A stretch of 64,000 bases of DNA from Deltaproteobacteria bacterium ADurb.Bin207 (GTDB lineage Bacteria; Myxococcota_A; Polyangia; Polyangiales; Polyangiaceae): positions 47,177-111,176 of the forward strand of contig MWCO01000012.1 of the NCBI GenBank assembly GCA_002070115.1, in the 5' to 3' direction. Shown here in pieces: positions 1 through 8,173 of the stretch. The position numbers and the translations under genes are program-made. A model generated the notes under the pieces. That model saw nothing but the letters and a program-made list of their open reading frames with translations. It was not told the origin of the DNA and searched no databases. Positions within the stretch are counted from its first letter, which is position 1; each line of letters opens with the position of its first letter.

Positions 1-93
1 GATATGGGGCACATTGACTTTTTTCTGGACGATGGCTCCTTGCGTTCCCTTTCCGCTTCCATTCGGTCCAAAGATGAGGATGTTTTTTCCCAT
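1..93 (-). CDS. adk: adenylate kinase, N-terminal part (runs off left edge)
   Basis: Reading the minus strand from the ATG at 93 gives 31 codons beginning MGKNILIFGPNGSGKGTQ and continuing to VNVPHI at the window edge. The P-loop GPNGSGKGT followed by a Q and the NVPHI segment are the start of adenylate kinase, which interconverts ATP plus AMP with two ADP in the cytoplasm. Only the nucleotide-binding N-terminus is present; the LID and the rest lie beyond the window. It is transcribed away from the tRNA-Leu gene. Identification rests on a short but very characteristic stretch. Confidence 0.85.
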   Translation of the reverse strand, partial: MGKNILIFGPNGSGKGTQGAIVQKKVNVPHI

Positions 94-436
94 GGGCAGA
101 CTCCGCGTGAAGATGGAGCGGTGCAACGGCGACCGCTAGCGGGGGGCATTGTGGACGCACGGAGCGTGAAGGGAAACCGGAACCGTCGCCAATGGGGGAT
201 TCGATGGGGAAGCGGGGGAGCTGTCAAGATATAATTATTTGTATTTATTATACAATTTTATCATGCGGACGAATGGGGTGGAAGGCGTTGGGGTACCAGA
301 GGGATGAAGGGAAAGGGATTGGGACGGAAGGCGAGTCGAAGCGGCTTGACGAAAACGTGCAGGTGCTGTCAATAAGCGTCGAAGGTCACACGGTGGTGTT
401 GTTGGCCATGGTGTGGCTATTGGTAAGGAGAGCCGC
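94..436. other. adk / tRNA-Leu divergent intergenic region
   Basis: No gene is supported here. It separates adk (minus) from tRNA-Leu (plus), so it should hold both promoters. A strikingly AT-rich patch lies at about 226-262 and contains the perfect inverted repeat TTGTAT (239-244) / ATACAA (250-255). No convincing -35/-10 pair could be assigned by eye. Confidence 0.5.
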
Positions 437-518
437 GCACGAGTGGCGGAATTGGCAGACGCACTGGATTTAGGTTCCAGCGCCGAGAGGCGTGAGGGTT
501 CAAGTCCCTCCTCGTGCA
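437..518 (+). tRNA. tRNA-Leu (anticodon TAG)
   Basis: The acceptor stem GCACGAG (437-443) pairs with CTCGTGC (511-517), with A518 as discriminator. The anticodon stem CTGGA/TCCAG encloses loop TTTAGGT, giving anticodon TAG. There is a long variable arm typical of tRNA-Leu and a T-arm with GGTTCAAGTCCC. CCA is not encoded. The 3' half is duplicated at 8786-8836, marking this gene as the integration site of the adjoining island; the 5' part is unique, so this copy is the functional gene. Confidence 0.95.
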
Positions 519-520
519 CT
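470..520 (+). repeat. attL-like direct repeat in the 3' end of tRNA-Leu
   Basis: This 51-bp segment, from the anticodon loop to just past the discriminator base, matches 8786-8836 at 49 of 51 positions (differences at 483/8799 and 498/8814). Such duplicated tRNA 3' ends are the footprint of tyrosine-recombinase integration. A decayed integrase gene begins within 70 bp, on the inner side of the repeat. Confidence 0.9.
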
Positions 521-588
521 TAGTGGAGAAGCTTGGGAGGATCGGTCGGTAGGCTGGGTGCGTCGGGTTTCCGCGGCCCGAAGCGGGG

Positions 589-1272
589 TCACGTTGGGGC
601 CACGAACTCGGGAATCGACTGGTCCATCGGTGCGAGCGCATGCAGCCCGAGTTCGGCGAAGGTTCGCGCCTTGCGGTAGTAGCGGCGGATCATCTCGCTG
701 GACTTGTGGCCCGTCCGATCCGAGATCCACGTCTCCGACTTGTCCGACGCGAGGGCCAGGGTGACGAATGTGGCCTGCAGGTTATGAGCACGGAGAGCCT
801 GCCGATGCTTATTCGACACGAACAACTCTTCGCGGGTCACCCCGGCCAGCCGGAGATGTGCTCGCAGCACTTCGGCTGCGTGCTCTGCGTTCAGCCGACC
901 GCCGTGTTCCCCCGGAAACACGGGCTCGTTTGGCTCGACCTTGCCGCGTATCGCGTGCCAAAGCCTCAACGCTGCAAGTACGTCCTGTGAAAGCACCCAT
1001 GTCCGTGGGTCGTCCGTCTTGTTCGTGTCCAGACGGACCAAGCCCCGGTCAAGGTCGATGTGGCACCAATCCAGGCTTACGCCTTCATCGCGCCGCATCC
1101 CTTCGCGTGCCAGCACCCCCCAAAACATTCGCCAAACCAGGGGAACGCGACAGCAGCCGAGCAACTACCGTTCTTCGTCGGGGTAGAGCAGGCTCTTTGC
1201 CTTGGCGGAACCCAGCGACGGCAGGAACCCGCGAGGGAGGGGGTTCGCAGCGATCAACCGTGCTGGATAGGC
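589..1272 (-). pseudogene. tyrosine recombinase/integrase, decayed
   Basis: The C-terminal catalytic domain of a phage-type integrase can be read from about 1272 down to the TGA at 589. Upstream residues reading NPLPRGFLPSLG, then YPDEER, are followed by an in-frame TAG (1165-1167), after which 191 codons are open. Within these, REGMRRDE gives the first catalytic Arg, TGH the late His, and RRYYRKA the Tyr nucleophile. The usual H-x-L-R box reads HNLQ (His127, Gln130 of the open segment), so the second catalytic Arg is a Gln. No N-terminal arm-binding domain could be followed further upstream. Position next to attL identifies it as the island's own integrase; it is very probably inactive. Confidence 0.85.
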
Positions 1273-1335
1273 GGGGTCGGATGATCGGGTCGTTCAGCTC
1301 GAAAGCAATGCCGCAAGTCGATTGGGTTGCGGCAG

Positions 1336-1569
1336 TCAACGACTGCCGACACGGACGATCGGGTCTACCAGCTCATAAGCGACACCACGGCCGTCTTCCG
1401 GTGAGCGCGACGGGAGCAAAGCCTGCGCCTCTTTATGCGCATCTTCTTCACTCATGATCGCGATCATAAGTTGATCGTGAAGAGCTGCTTCGTCGATTCG
1501 ATCGGCCCACTTCCTGGGCGGCTGCTTCCCATCGCCCACGTGCTTTTTTCTCTTCCCGGTCTTTGCCAT
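1336..1569 (-). CDS. small basic hypothetical protein of the island
   Basis: A 77-aa ORF starts at the ATG at 1569 and begins MAKTGKRKKH, a Lys/Arg-rich N-terminus followed by an acidic middle (MSEEDAHKE). It ends with GVAYELVDPIVR just before the stop. A related motif, IAFELNDPIIR, can be read about 76 bp downstream in another frame, so the tail appears to be locally duplicated. I do not recognise a family. Position upstream of the integrase on the same strand is where a directionality factor might be expected, but nothing in the sequence proves that. The reading frame may itself be a truncated remnant. Confidence 0.4.
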   Translation of the reverse strand: MAKTGKRKKHVGDGKQPPRKWADRIDEAALHDQLMIAIMSEEDAHKEAQALLPSRSPEDGRGVAYELVDPIVRVGSR

Positions 1570-2076
1570 GCCACACCTTGATGCTGAGCGTAACACCGGT
1601 TGTCGGCTCACGCCATGGATCCCCGCCGTCGTAGCTTCAGAGCCGAACAGCTCGAACGCGCCAGGCAAATCCACAGGCGACGGCATCAGGGGTACGCATT
1701 GGCAGCACGACGATGTAGGAGCCCGAGCCGGTAGCTCACCTGATGAAATACCACGCGTCGCGAGATGCTCTGCTCTACCGAGCCTGCGAAAAACCCGTCA
1801 CGAACGCCGTGCTCCATCGCACCGTTCCGCCGGGGCAAAGCAAACGTATCCATGCCGGCCCGCAGACGGCCCAAGGTCGCGTCCATGCGCTTGGGTCGGA
1901 CCCCGAGTACTGTCGACCCCGCCAAGAGCGCTCCAAGTGGCAGGGACGGGTTGGGGAGCGTCCATCTCGGCTGGTGCAATGGGATGCGACGGGCGCGTGG
2001 GCTCCTGGCTGGCGCACCCCCTCGCGGACGGTCACGTCGTCGCTTTTCAGTGCGTTGGCTGAAAAGCCCTGTGGGA
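1570..2076. other. island stretch without a supported gene
   Basis: Several open frames exist on both strands, including one on the minus strand over about 1686-1979, but none has a convincing start, ribosome site or protein-like composition. I treat this as degraded island DNA. Confidence 0.4.
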
Positions 2077-2454
2077 TCACTTCCGCTTGCGCTTGTTCTT
2101 GCGCGAAGGCCGCTGCGGCGAAGGTCGCCCGTGCTGCCGGGCGATGCTCATCACGCGGTGCCGCTGGTACTCGATAATCTTTTCAGCGAGCGGATGATCG
2201 AGTGGCGGCACCAGGTGCGTGATGGAGACAACGAGCTGATTTTCAGTGTCGCTTGCGCGAAGTCCAGCAAGGATTCCCCCTTCGTCGCCCGCGTAGAACG
2301 TCTTCTCGACGAGCACCGGCGCAGCGGTGTCGATTTTCAGTCCCTTGCTTTTCAGCAGGGTTTTCAGCTCGGCACCGATCATCATCGGTATGGGCAGCGA
2401 AGCGTCCAGAGCATCGAGCAGCGCAGCAGTTTCGTGTGGATCGTCGATGGGCAT
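2077..2454 (-). CDS. hypothetical island protein, 125 aa
   Basis: The ORF beginning MPIDDPHETAALLDAL at the ATG at 2454 has protein-like composition: an acidic/aliphatic N-terminus, a central VLVEKTFYAGDEGGILAGL segment, a beta-like VVSITHLVPP, a helix EKIIEYQRHRVMSIARQHG, and a strongly basic C-terminus rich in Arg and Lys. The basic tail suggests nucleic-acid contact or a localisation role, which is inference only. The open frame continues upstream to 2538 with weaker-looking residues, so I chose the inner Met. I do not recognise the family. It lies on the same strand as the integrase, with no other convincing gene between it and the 77-aa ORF. Confidence 0.6.
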   Translation of the reverse strand: MPIDDPHETAALLDALDASLPIPMMIGAELKTLLKSKGLKIDTAAPVLVEKTFYAGDEGGILAGLRASDTENQLVVSITHLVPPLDHPLAEKIIEYQRHRVMSIARQHGRPSPQRPSRKNKRKRK

Positions 2455-2751
2455 GTTGTGTTGCAGCGAAGCACGATAAGAAACGTGCTTCAACTCGCTA
2501 ACTCGGCAAATGGCCGGGTGGTGGCGGAGATGAGCCATTTTCAGCTATTTTCAGTCACTGTAGCTCACTGCATTCGATTGACCTTGCCTTGCTGTCTCGC
2601 TTCGGGCGCACGATCATTCGGTTCATCGTAGCTGCACGAGGATCGCCTTTCCCACCAGTGCATCACTGAAAATAGACTCGGCTATGTGGCAGGATCGGGC
2701 CAGGAGCTGGTGCGGTGGTGGGTTGGAGGGGCTCTATGATCAGTAGGCTCT

Positions 2752-3021
2752 CAAGTATTGGAATTTGAAGCAGTTGCGATAGCTTCGCTTGGCTCTGCGA
2801 GCCGCGTGTTACAGGGGGAAGAGTACCGAGCGAGGGCGGCCACGAACTGCCTTGCAACACGCCGTCCAAGCTCGGGATCCTCTTCGACTTCCTTCACCAA
2901 ATCCGCACAAATCCGGCGCAATATCGCAGTGCCGTCGGCGGCTTCGAGCGGGTTCGTGACCGCACTGATGACGACTTGCCGATGGCAACGCGCAGCGTAT
3001 GCCGCGATGTTACCTATATGT
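2752..3021 (-). pseudogene. gene fragment cut off by transposon end
   Basis: On the minus strand a frame without a start codon runs from the transposon's left end to a TGA at 2752-2754. It has clear protein character: HIGNIAAYAARCHRQ, then VTNPLEAADGTAILRR, then a helical KEVEEDPELGRRVARQF. Being open up to the inverted repeat and startless, it looks like the C-terminal remnant of a gene whose upstream part was displaced by the insertion. It does not resemble the expected continuation of the Mrr fragment on the other side, so extra sequence may have been deleted. Family not recognised. Confidence 0.35.
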
Positions 3022-3068
3022 CCTTGTCATACACCGACCATCCAATTCGACGGCAATATCACCGGACA
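3022..3068 (+). repeat. left terminal inverted repeat of the transposon
   Basis: The outer CCTTGTCA (3022-3029), an inner CACC...CATCCAA and the inner CCGGACA (3062-3068) reappear in inverted order at 5562-5599, with short gaps between blocks. The tnpA start follows about 40 bp inside. Confidence 0.6.
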
Positions 3069-3106
3069 CATGGGGTGTTCAGAATGCCGTCTTGGAGGAT
3101 GGGAAG

Positions 3107-4334
3107 ATGGCCGCAACGTATACCGCGCAACAACGCACCGAGATTCTGCGTTTGGCACAAGAGGTGGGGCCACTCGAGGCCGCAAAACGCAAAGGGATGC
3201 CCCCGGGGACTGTGACGGCGTGGCGATGTCTGGAAAACAAAAGAGCAAAACTCGCCAAGCCCCCAGAGTCCCCAGAGCCACAAAAACCCTCGGCTTCGGC
3301 CCCCAAAAAACCACGTACCGGCAAAAAAGTCGCACGCCTGTACACGCCATCCGAAAAAGCAGCCGCTTTGGAGTTGGTGCAGCAGCTTGGGGTGTCCGAA
3401 ACACACAGTAAAACTGGCATCTCCCGCTTTTCCTTGTACGAATGGGCTCGCATCCACGAAAAAGCCATGCAGCAAAAGCACATCTCCGACCCCCTCGCCG
3501 ACCAGACCCCCGCCTAAAACGACCGCGATGCCCTGGTCTTAGCCGAGTGGAACAAGCATCCCGGATTGGGACCCAGCCAGATCCGCAACCAGCTTCGACG
3601 CGCCGGCACCAAGATATCCGTGCGCACCGTGCGCATGGTGATGGAAAATAACGGCTACGTGTTGCCCAAGGTCCAGCGCAAACAAGTTCATGACCAGCGC
3701 TACGAGGCCATTCGCCCTAACCAATTGTGGCACATGGATTTTCTGCAAAGACATATTCATTAGCAGAAAATCAGCGTGCTTTTATCGTCGATGATTTTTA
3801 CCTTTATATTCGATGGGTTGCCTTGTTGGGGGAGCAGTGCTCCGAGGCTGTGCTCGAATGCTTCGAGTAGGCAGTTAGTCGTCATGGCAAGTCCGAAGCC
3901 GTCATGAGCGATGGGGGAGCGGCCTTTTGGGCATGGCGTGGCGTAAGCCGTTTTACTCGTCTTTTAGAGGAATTGGACGTCGATCAGCTCATTGCGAAGG
4001 TGTCCCAGCACAACGGAAAGCTCGAAGTGCTCCACGCCAACATGCAAAAGGAATTGTTCAACCAGAAGCGTTTCTTCGACTTGGGGGAAGCGGCGGCCAG
4101 ATTGCGGGCGTGGGTGGCGTTTTCAACTTGCGACGCACCCATCATGCCCTCGGAGGCCTTCTGGTTCCAGCAGACCGGTATTTTGGAAGGTCCGACGTGG
4201 TGCTGGCGCAGATCGAATCCGGCGCGGCTGCCGAGGGTATCGGTGAGCCCATTGCCGTGGGTGAGCGTATGCTGGACGTGGTGCGTGTCACGAGCCGGGC
4301 GGGCAAAGTCGAGTTGTGGATGATGGGCCAGTGA
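3107..4334 (+). pseudogene. IS3/IS481-like transposase with HTH and rve domains, broken
   Basis: The ATG at 3107 follows a GGAGG-type ribosome site. Residues 1-55 look like a transposase helix-turn-helix (MAATYTAQQRTEILRLAQE), followed by a Pro/Lys-rich linker and a second HTH. A TAA at 3515-3517 interrupts the frame, which continues as QIRNQLRRAGTKI, then WHMDF (first catalytic Asp), another stop at 3761, a frameshift near 3770, a TAG near 3868, then VMSDGGAAF (second Asp), GKLEVLHANMQKELF (Glu) and, after a further frameshift near 4122, RRTHHALGG to the stop at 4334. The DDE core is therefore recognisable but the gene has at least three nonsense codons and two frameshifts. Confidence 0.8.
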
Positions 4335-5452
4335 GTCTGGCTATAAAGCGGTACACCTTCAATCTCGAAGCCTGGGTCGATGGCGCCACGGCAGCAACCG
4401 TCGGAGCGGTGGTGTCTGCCACTGAAGACGCACAGGCTGTCGTCGATGCGTTTCACGATGGGCTTGAGACGGTGCAGGGACAAGTCCCGATGGCGGTAAC
4501 GCTCGACAATCGCCCCTGCAATGACACTGCCGAGGTGGTACAAGGCCTTTGTGGCAGCCAGTTGCTGCATGCCACGCCCGCACGAGGGCAAGCCAAAGCT
4601 CCTGTAGAGGGAGCTTTCGGCCTATTTGAACAATCCTTGCCCAGCCCGATGGTTGTGCGTAGCGAAAACGAGCAAGACATTGCCGCAAGCATCGTCGAAC
4701 TTGTATCGAGAGCCTATTTCCTTGGGAGAAACGGCAGGCCCTCGGCACGACTCGGAGGCCGCACGCCAGCACAAAGCTACATGGGTGCCAACCCAACAGA
4801 AGCACAAATTGAGCAGGCCAAGCCGTGGCTCTTGGAACTGCGGAGGTGTGAACAAGTGACACGCTCCACGCGGCTGCAACGCACCGATCCGATTCGACGC
4901 GAGCTTTTGCGCACGCAGTTGGCGCGATTTGGGATCGACGACCCGAACGATAAGATGGCCCTATCGCTTGCCGGCTATTCGATGGATGCAATTTTAGAAG
5001 GAATTTCGATATTCGAAGCCAAACTCCAGCGTGGGACCTTGCCGAAAGACTGCCTGCCTGAACGGTATCTCGGTGGAATCATTCGAAATGTCGAACAGCG
5101 TGATTTTCTCGAGCAAATGGGAAGAAACCTGCTGGAACTTCGACTCGAGGTCAGCGACAGACAGCTCGATGCGTTGCGCGCGCGAGCCGCCGACATCGAA
5201 GCGGTGGCCACTGGTGCCGTGCAGCGGACCGAAGAATATGTGTTGCAAGCTTTGCAATCCGACTCCACCCTGGCGTTTCGCTTCTGGTCGCGCCGAGCCT
5301 TGGATGCCATTGGGGGTATTGCTTGGGCTGAAGTCAGGGCCGTATGTACCCATTTGCGGCGTATGATAGGGGCATCGTTTCGACTCGATTTCAAACGTCG
5401 CGAGTGTTTTCTGGCCGAGCTGATGGCTGCGGCTGTGCCGGTGGCTGGGTGA
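4316..5452 (+). CDS. second DDE-type transposase protein, 378 aa, intact
   Basis: A GTG start at 4316 overlaps the last codons of tnpA, suggesting translational coupling in the original element. The N-terminal 110 residues form an rve-like fold with candidate triad Asp22 (AWVDGAT), Asp64 (VTLDNRPCND) and Glu98 (AKAPVEGAF), spaced 34 between the last two as in many DDE enzymes. The C-terminal 250 residues are a long, charged, mostly helical region of unknown role containing the TPAQSY signature often seen at the end of integrase cores. The frame is intact although its partner is decayed. I cannot name the IS family. Confidence 0.7.
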   Translation: MDDGPVSLAIKRYTFNLEAWVDGATAATVGAVVSATEDAQAVVDAFHDGLETVQGQVPMAVTLDNRPCNDTAEVVQGLCGSQLLHATPARGQAKAPVEGAFGLFEQSLPSPMVVRSENEQDIAASIVELVSRAYFLGRNGRPSARLGGRTPAQSYMGANPTEAQIEQAKPWLLELRRCEQVTRSTRLQRTDPIRRELLRTQLARFGIDDPNDKMALSLAGYSMDAILEGISIFEAKLQRGTLPKDCLPERYLGGIIRNVEQRDFLEQMGRNLLELRLEVSDRQLDALRARAADIEAVATGAVQRTEEYVLQALQSDSTLAFRFWSRRALDAIGGIAWAEVRAVCTHLRRMIGASFRLDFKRRECFLAELMAAAVPVAG

Positions 5453-5545
5453 TTGGGCAGCGCGGTGGCCGCCGCACTTGCGCACAGCCATGGTCATTGC
5501 CGGTTTTACGAAAATGGGTACGGCGATTGATCTGTGGCCGTGGCG

Positions 5546-6233
5546 TCAGGCCGCCTGCGGCTGTCCGGAGATTATTGGTTGGATGGTGCTTGACAAGGGC
5601 AGGTAGGCAGTCGTGCTGGCCCTGCGGACCACCAGATCCTTGCCGCCGTCACGCGTTTGCTTCGTTTGGTAAACGTCCCAGCCTTCCGCCCGAAAGACTT
5701 CGGCGACCAAGTCCTCGAACTGGCGCGGACTGACGACATCTTCCAAACACAACCCGCGAGCAAGCAAGTAGTTGTACAGCAGGCCAGGTGCCACACCGTC
5801 CAGTCGAACGCGCTGCTTCAGTTGGACAGTCAACCCGGCGCGCTCCTCGATGAGGTTTCCCAGAGCGCAGTTGACACCCACCGGAAACGTCCACACAGCG
5901 AGCCCCTTCCTTGCGGGGTGTGCGTGAGCGACTTTCTCCAACTGCTGCTGCACCCTGTAGGATTCGTCAGCGCACTGTCGGTGCTTCGCATGGCCCTCTT
6001 CGTCATGGATGCTCGGATAGAATGTGTAGGCTCAGGCCAAGATGCAGCGGCCCTCGAGAGTCAATTCCCACAGTCGGCGATGGAATGCCTCGCTGTTCGG
6101 TCTTGTCTCAAGGGTCACCGACCCATCATTGCTCGACGGGATGCATTCCGATCAGCAGATCGAAGCGCTCCTCTTGGGACGGGGGGACCGCAACGGCTAC
6201 GGTCAGCTCGGGATGTGGGGACTTGGAAACCAT
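5546..6233 (-). pseudogene. Mrr-type restriction endonuclease, mutated and truncated
   Basis: From the ATG at 6233 the minus strand reads MVSKSPHPELTVAVAVPPS and continues to MHPVEQ. A frameshift near 6125-6131 moves to the frame TLETRPNSEAFHRRLWELT, in which a TGA at 6032-6034 replaces what looks like a Trp codon; the frame then stays open to 5546. The end carries FEDLVAEVFRAEGWDVYQT followed by DGGKDLVV, the first half of the Mrr catalytic core (D...GGxD). The expected Q-x-K strand is missing because the transposon's right inverted repeat begins there. Mrr enzymes cut modified foreign DNA. Three independent lesions make it non-functional. It follows the 103-aa gene by about 25 bp. Confidence 0.75.
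5562..5599 (-). repeat. right terminal inverted repeat of the transposon
   Basis: The outer TGACAAGG (5591-5598), GGTG (5585-5588), and the inner TGTCCGG (5562-5568) mirror the blocks of the left terminus at 3022-3068. The match is gapped, so exact ends are uncertain by a few bases. Confidence 0.6.
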
Positions 6234-6258
6234 CGAACATCATGATCTGAAGTCGAAC

Positions 6259-6570
6259 TTACTCCATAGCGCGCACCTTGGCGTTGATCGTGTTCCCCGC
6301 CCACAAGTCCCGACAAATCAGCCAAAGAGTGGCCGCATCCAGCTCGCCAAGCATGTCCGGGAACCCTTCGATGGAGTACTCGACCGATGATGCCAGCAAC
6401 AGATCCTTGGTCATCACGCTCGCGACCCACACCTCTTTTGCCGTCTGAGCCTCTTCGGCTGCGTTCCAGACATCGCGCGGAACGTTCTCGCCCTTCGAAC
6501 GCGCGATGAGCGCCGCGTTCAGCTTGTCGATCGCTTCTTCAAGAGTATCCCATGCTTGTTCGTGACTCAT
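6259..6570 (-). CDS. hypothetical island protein, 103 aa
   Basis: The ATG start at 6570 opens a soluble, helical, acidic protein: MSHEQAWDTLEEAIDKLNAAL, then SVEYSIEGFPDMLGELDAATLW and a Trp-containing C-terminus. No transmembrane segment, Cys motif or catalytic signature is visible. It lies between a small membrane protein gene (upstream, same strand) and the Mrr-like pseudogene (25 bp downstream), so the three may have formed one operon. Family not recognised. Confidence 0.6.
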   Translation of the reverse strand: MSHEQAWDTLEEAIDKLNAALIARSKGENVPRDVWNAAEEAQTAKEVWVASVMTKDLLLASSVEYSIEGFPDMLGELDAATLWLICRDLWAGNTINAKVRAME

Positions 6571-6666
6571 GGGAAAAGACTACACGAAGCGAGACTCGAT
6601 GGGCGCTACCGACACCGATCGCACGTTCGACAAAAGACGCGGGGAGGTACGTCCGAGCTGCTCACC

Positions 6667-6984
6667 TCACAATACGTCATGTAGCGCCGCCGCGACCGAC
6701 TGAACCGCCACCCAGACAACCGCGATGGCACCGAGCAACAGAAAGCCCCGGTGCTCAACGATGATTTCTCGAAGTTGCCGGGCGGAGAGAGTGAAAAGGT
6801 CCGGTCGGATTGCGAACCAAGAGAGTCGGAGGGCCGCGACGACAGCCATCACGCTCAAGAAGACGCGAACACCAGCACCAAGGTCTGGGCACTGCCCATT
6901 TGCAACGGCAATCAACGCGTAGCAGGTGGATCCCGCAACACAGCAAACTATGGGAGACGGACACCTTGAAAGGAACGAACGCAT
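6667..6984 (-). CDS. small membrane protein of the island
   Basis: About 105 aa from the ATG at 6984 (a GTG at 6996 is an alternative). It has two or three hydrophobic segments: a Cys-containing N-terminal one (IVCCVAGSTCYALIAVA), a second around VFLSVMAVVAALRLSWFAI and a C-terminal FLLLGAIAVVWVAVQSVAAAL. Between the last two is a short charged loop with REIIVEHRG. It is presumably in the inner membrane. Together with the following 103-aa gene and the Mrr-like gene it could be part of a former defence operon, which is inference from position. Family not recognised. Confidence 0.55.
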   Translation of the reverse strand: MRSFLSRCPSPIVCCVAGSTCYALIAVANGQCPDLGAGVRVFLSVMAVVAALRLSWFAIRPDLFTLSARQLREIIVEHRGFLLLGAIAVVWVAVQSVAAALHDVL

Positions 6985-7291
6985 AGCCGGCCTCACGAGG
7001 ACCTTCAGAGCATGCAGCTCTCGGGTCTGTGCGAGTCGGGTGTTAGCCTGCGAGCTGGCCTGTCCGACGGTTTGGTTCAGGTGCCGGTGGTCCGTCTTGT
7101 CTCACAATTTTCGATCGCGACCGGCTGCGGTGCTTGCGCACGGCTTCGTGTTGATGGGTTACGCCCGAGACGTTCCAAAACAAAGTTGGATCGCCACTGT
7201 CCAACCGTCATGGCGAACGAGGTGATCGTGGGGGGCGCTCGACCTACACTCAGAGTTGCCCACCGATCTCTCTTGCTCTACGCTCTGAAAC
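6985..7291. other. divergent spacer inside the island
   Basis: This spacer lies between the minus-strand membrane protein gene and the plus-strand PIN cassette, so both promoters should be here. No gene, clear promoter or operator repeat could be supported by eye. Confidence 0.4.
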
Positions 7292-8173
7292 GTGGGCCAC
7301 GATCTTGTCGCATCCCGTGAATTTGCCATCCGGTTCCAACCAACCGGAGGGGGGCGCTTCGTTCCGCTCGACGGATACGTAGCCGCGCTCGCGGAACTGC
7401 GGGACGGCTTCGCGGGGTCACGTCATGCGCTCGCGCCGAGCATCGCCGAGCGTGTACGTCGCCCGACATCCGAGCTGCGCACGATGCTTGAGCTTTCCGT
7501 GGGGCCTGCGGAGCCAGGTAGCCTCATCGTGCCCGTCGCCGTCACGTCGCCGATGGGTCAGCTCGACATCGAGTGGACGAAGATTGCGACGCTATTCTGG
7601 CGGATGACGGCCAACTCGCTCTGGCGGGCAGCGCGGGGTCTTGCCGTCGTCGGACTCACGGCAGCGTCCGCGCAGAGCTTCGCCAAGGCGGCTGCAATGG
7701 GTGGGAATCGAGGCTTCGTTCAGGTCGAGCTGGTAGAACGACGCGACGCCAGCAAGCCTTGGCGTACCAACGTCGACCTCACCGCGATCGAACGCGGACT
7801 TCGGCAGTACGTCAGCAAGAAGTCCGAGCCGATGGAATCGACCGAGCAACTCGTCGGCCGTGTCGTCGCGCTCGATTGGGATCGACCTTCGCTCACACTC
7901 GACGCTCCCGGTCGAAAGCTCACGGTACGGATGCCCGCGAAGCTGAGAAAGACCGCGCAGACGCTTTGGGGCAAGGAGGTTGCGGTCACTGCGAAGGCGA
8001 AGCTCACGCTGGATGGCGAGCTTCGGGATCCCATCGCTCTGCAGATCGAGGAAGCGGTTCAGGTCTCTGACTTCGTCGACGACTTCGACAAGTCCTTCGG
8101 CCGTTTCAAGGACGCGTTTGCGACGTCGGAGGTCCAGGACTACTTGAGGGACCTTCGGGGTGAGTCGTCATGA
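7292..8173 (+). CDS. unknown 293-aa protein paired with a PIN nuclease
   Basis: The frame opens at GTG 7292. The first 90 residues resemble an alpha/beta region (REFAIRFQPTGGGRFVPLDGY). A hydrophobic stretch near residues 113-130 (LAVVGLTAASAQSFAKAAA) is probably a buried helix or one membrane segment. Residues 185-260 form repeated beta strands (VGRVVALDW, LTLDAPGRKLTVRM, EVAVTAKAKL) like a small barrel. The C-terminus is acidic and helical (DDFDKSFGRFKDAF). Its stop overlaps the PIN gene start by 4 nt (ATGA), implying co-translation and probably physical partnership, for instance as antitoxin or sensor. Unlike most of the island, the frame is intact. I do not recognise the family. Confidence 0.7.
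   Translation: MGHDLVASREFAIRFQPTGGGRFVPLDGYVAALAELRDGFAGSRHALAPSIAERVRRPTSELRTMLELSVGPAEPGSLIVPVAVTSPMGQLDIEWTKIATLFWRMTANSLWRAARGLAVVGLTAASAQSFAKAAAMGGNRGFVQVELVERRDASKPWRTNVDLTAIERGLRQYVSKKSEPMESTEQLVGRVVALDWDRPSLTLDAPGRKLTVRMPAKLRKTAQTLWGKEVAVTAKAKLTLDGELRDPIALQIEEAVQVSDFVDDFDKSFGRFKDAFATSEVQDYLRDLRGESS

Larger units (their letters stand above)
3022..5599 (+). mobile_element. two-gene DDE transposon inside the island
   Basis: An element of about 2.6 kb bounded by imperfect inverted repeats, CCTTGTCA...CCGGACA at the left and its inverse at the right. It encodes a broken IS3/IS481-like transposase (tnpA) and an overlapping second DDE protein (tnpB). The right end interrupts an Mrr-like gene shortly after its DGGKDL motif. 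No clear target-site duplication could be found flanking the two ends, which fits the idea that a neighbouring deletion followed insertion. Confidence 0.65.
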
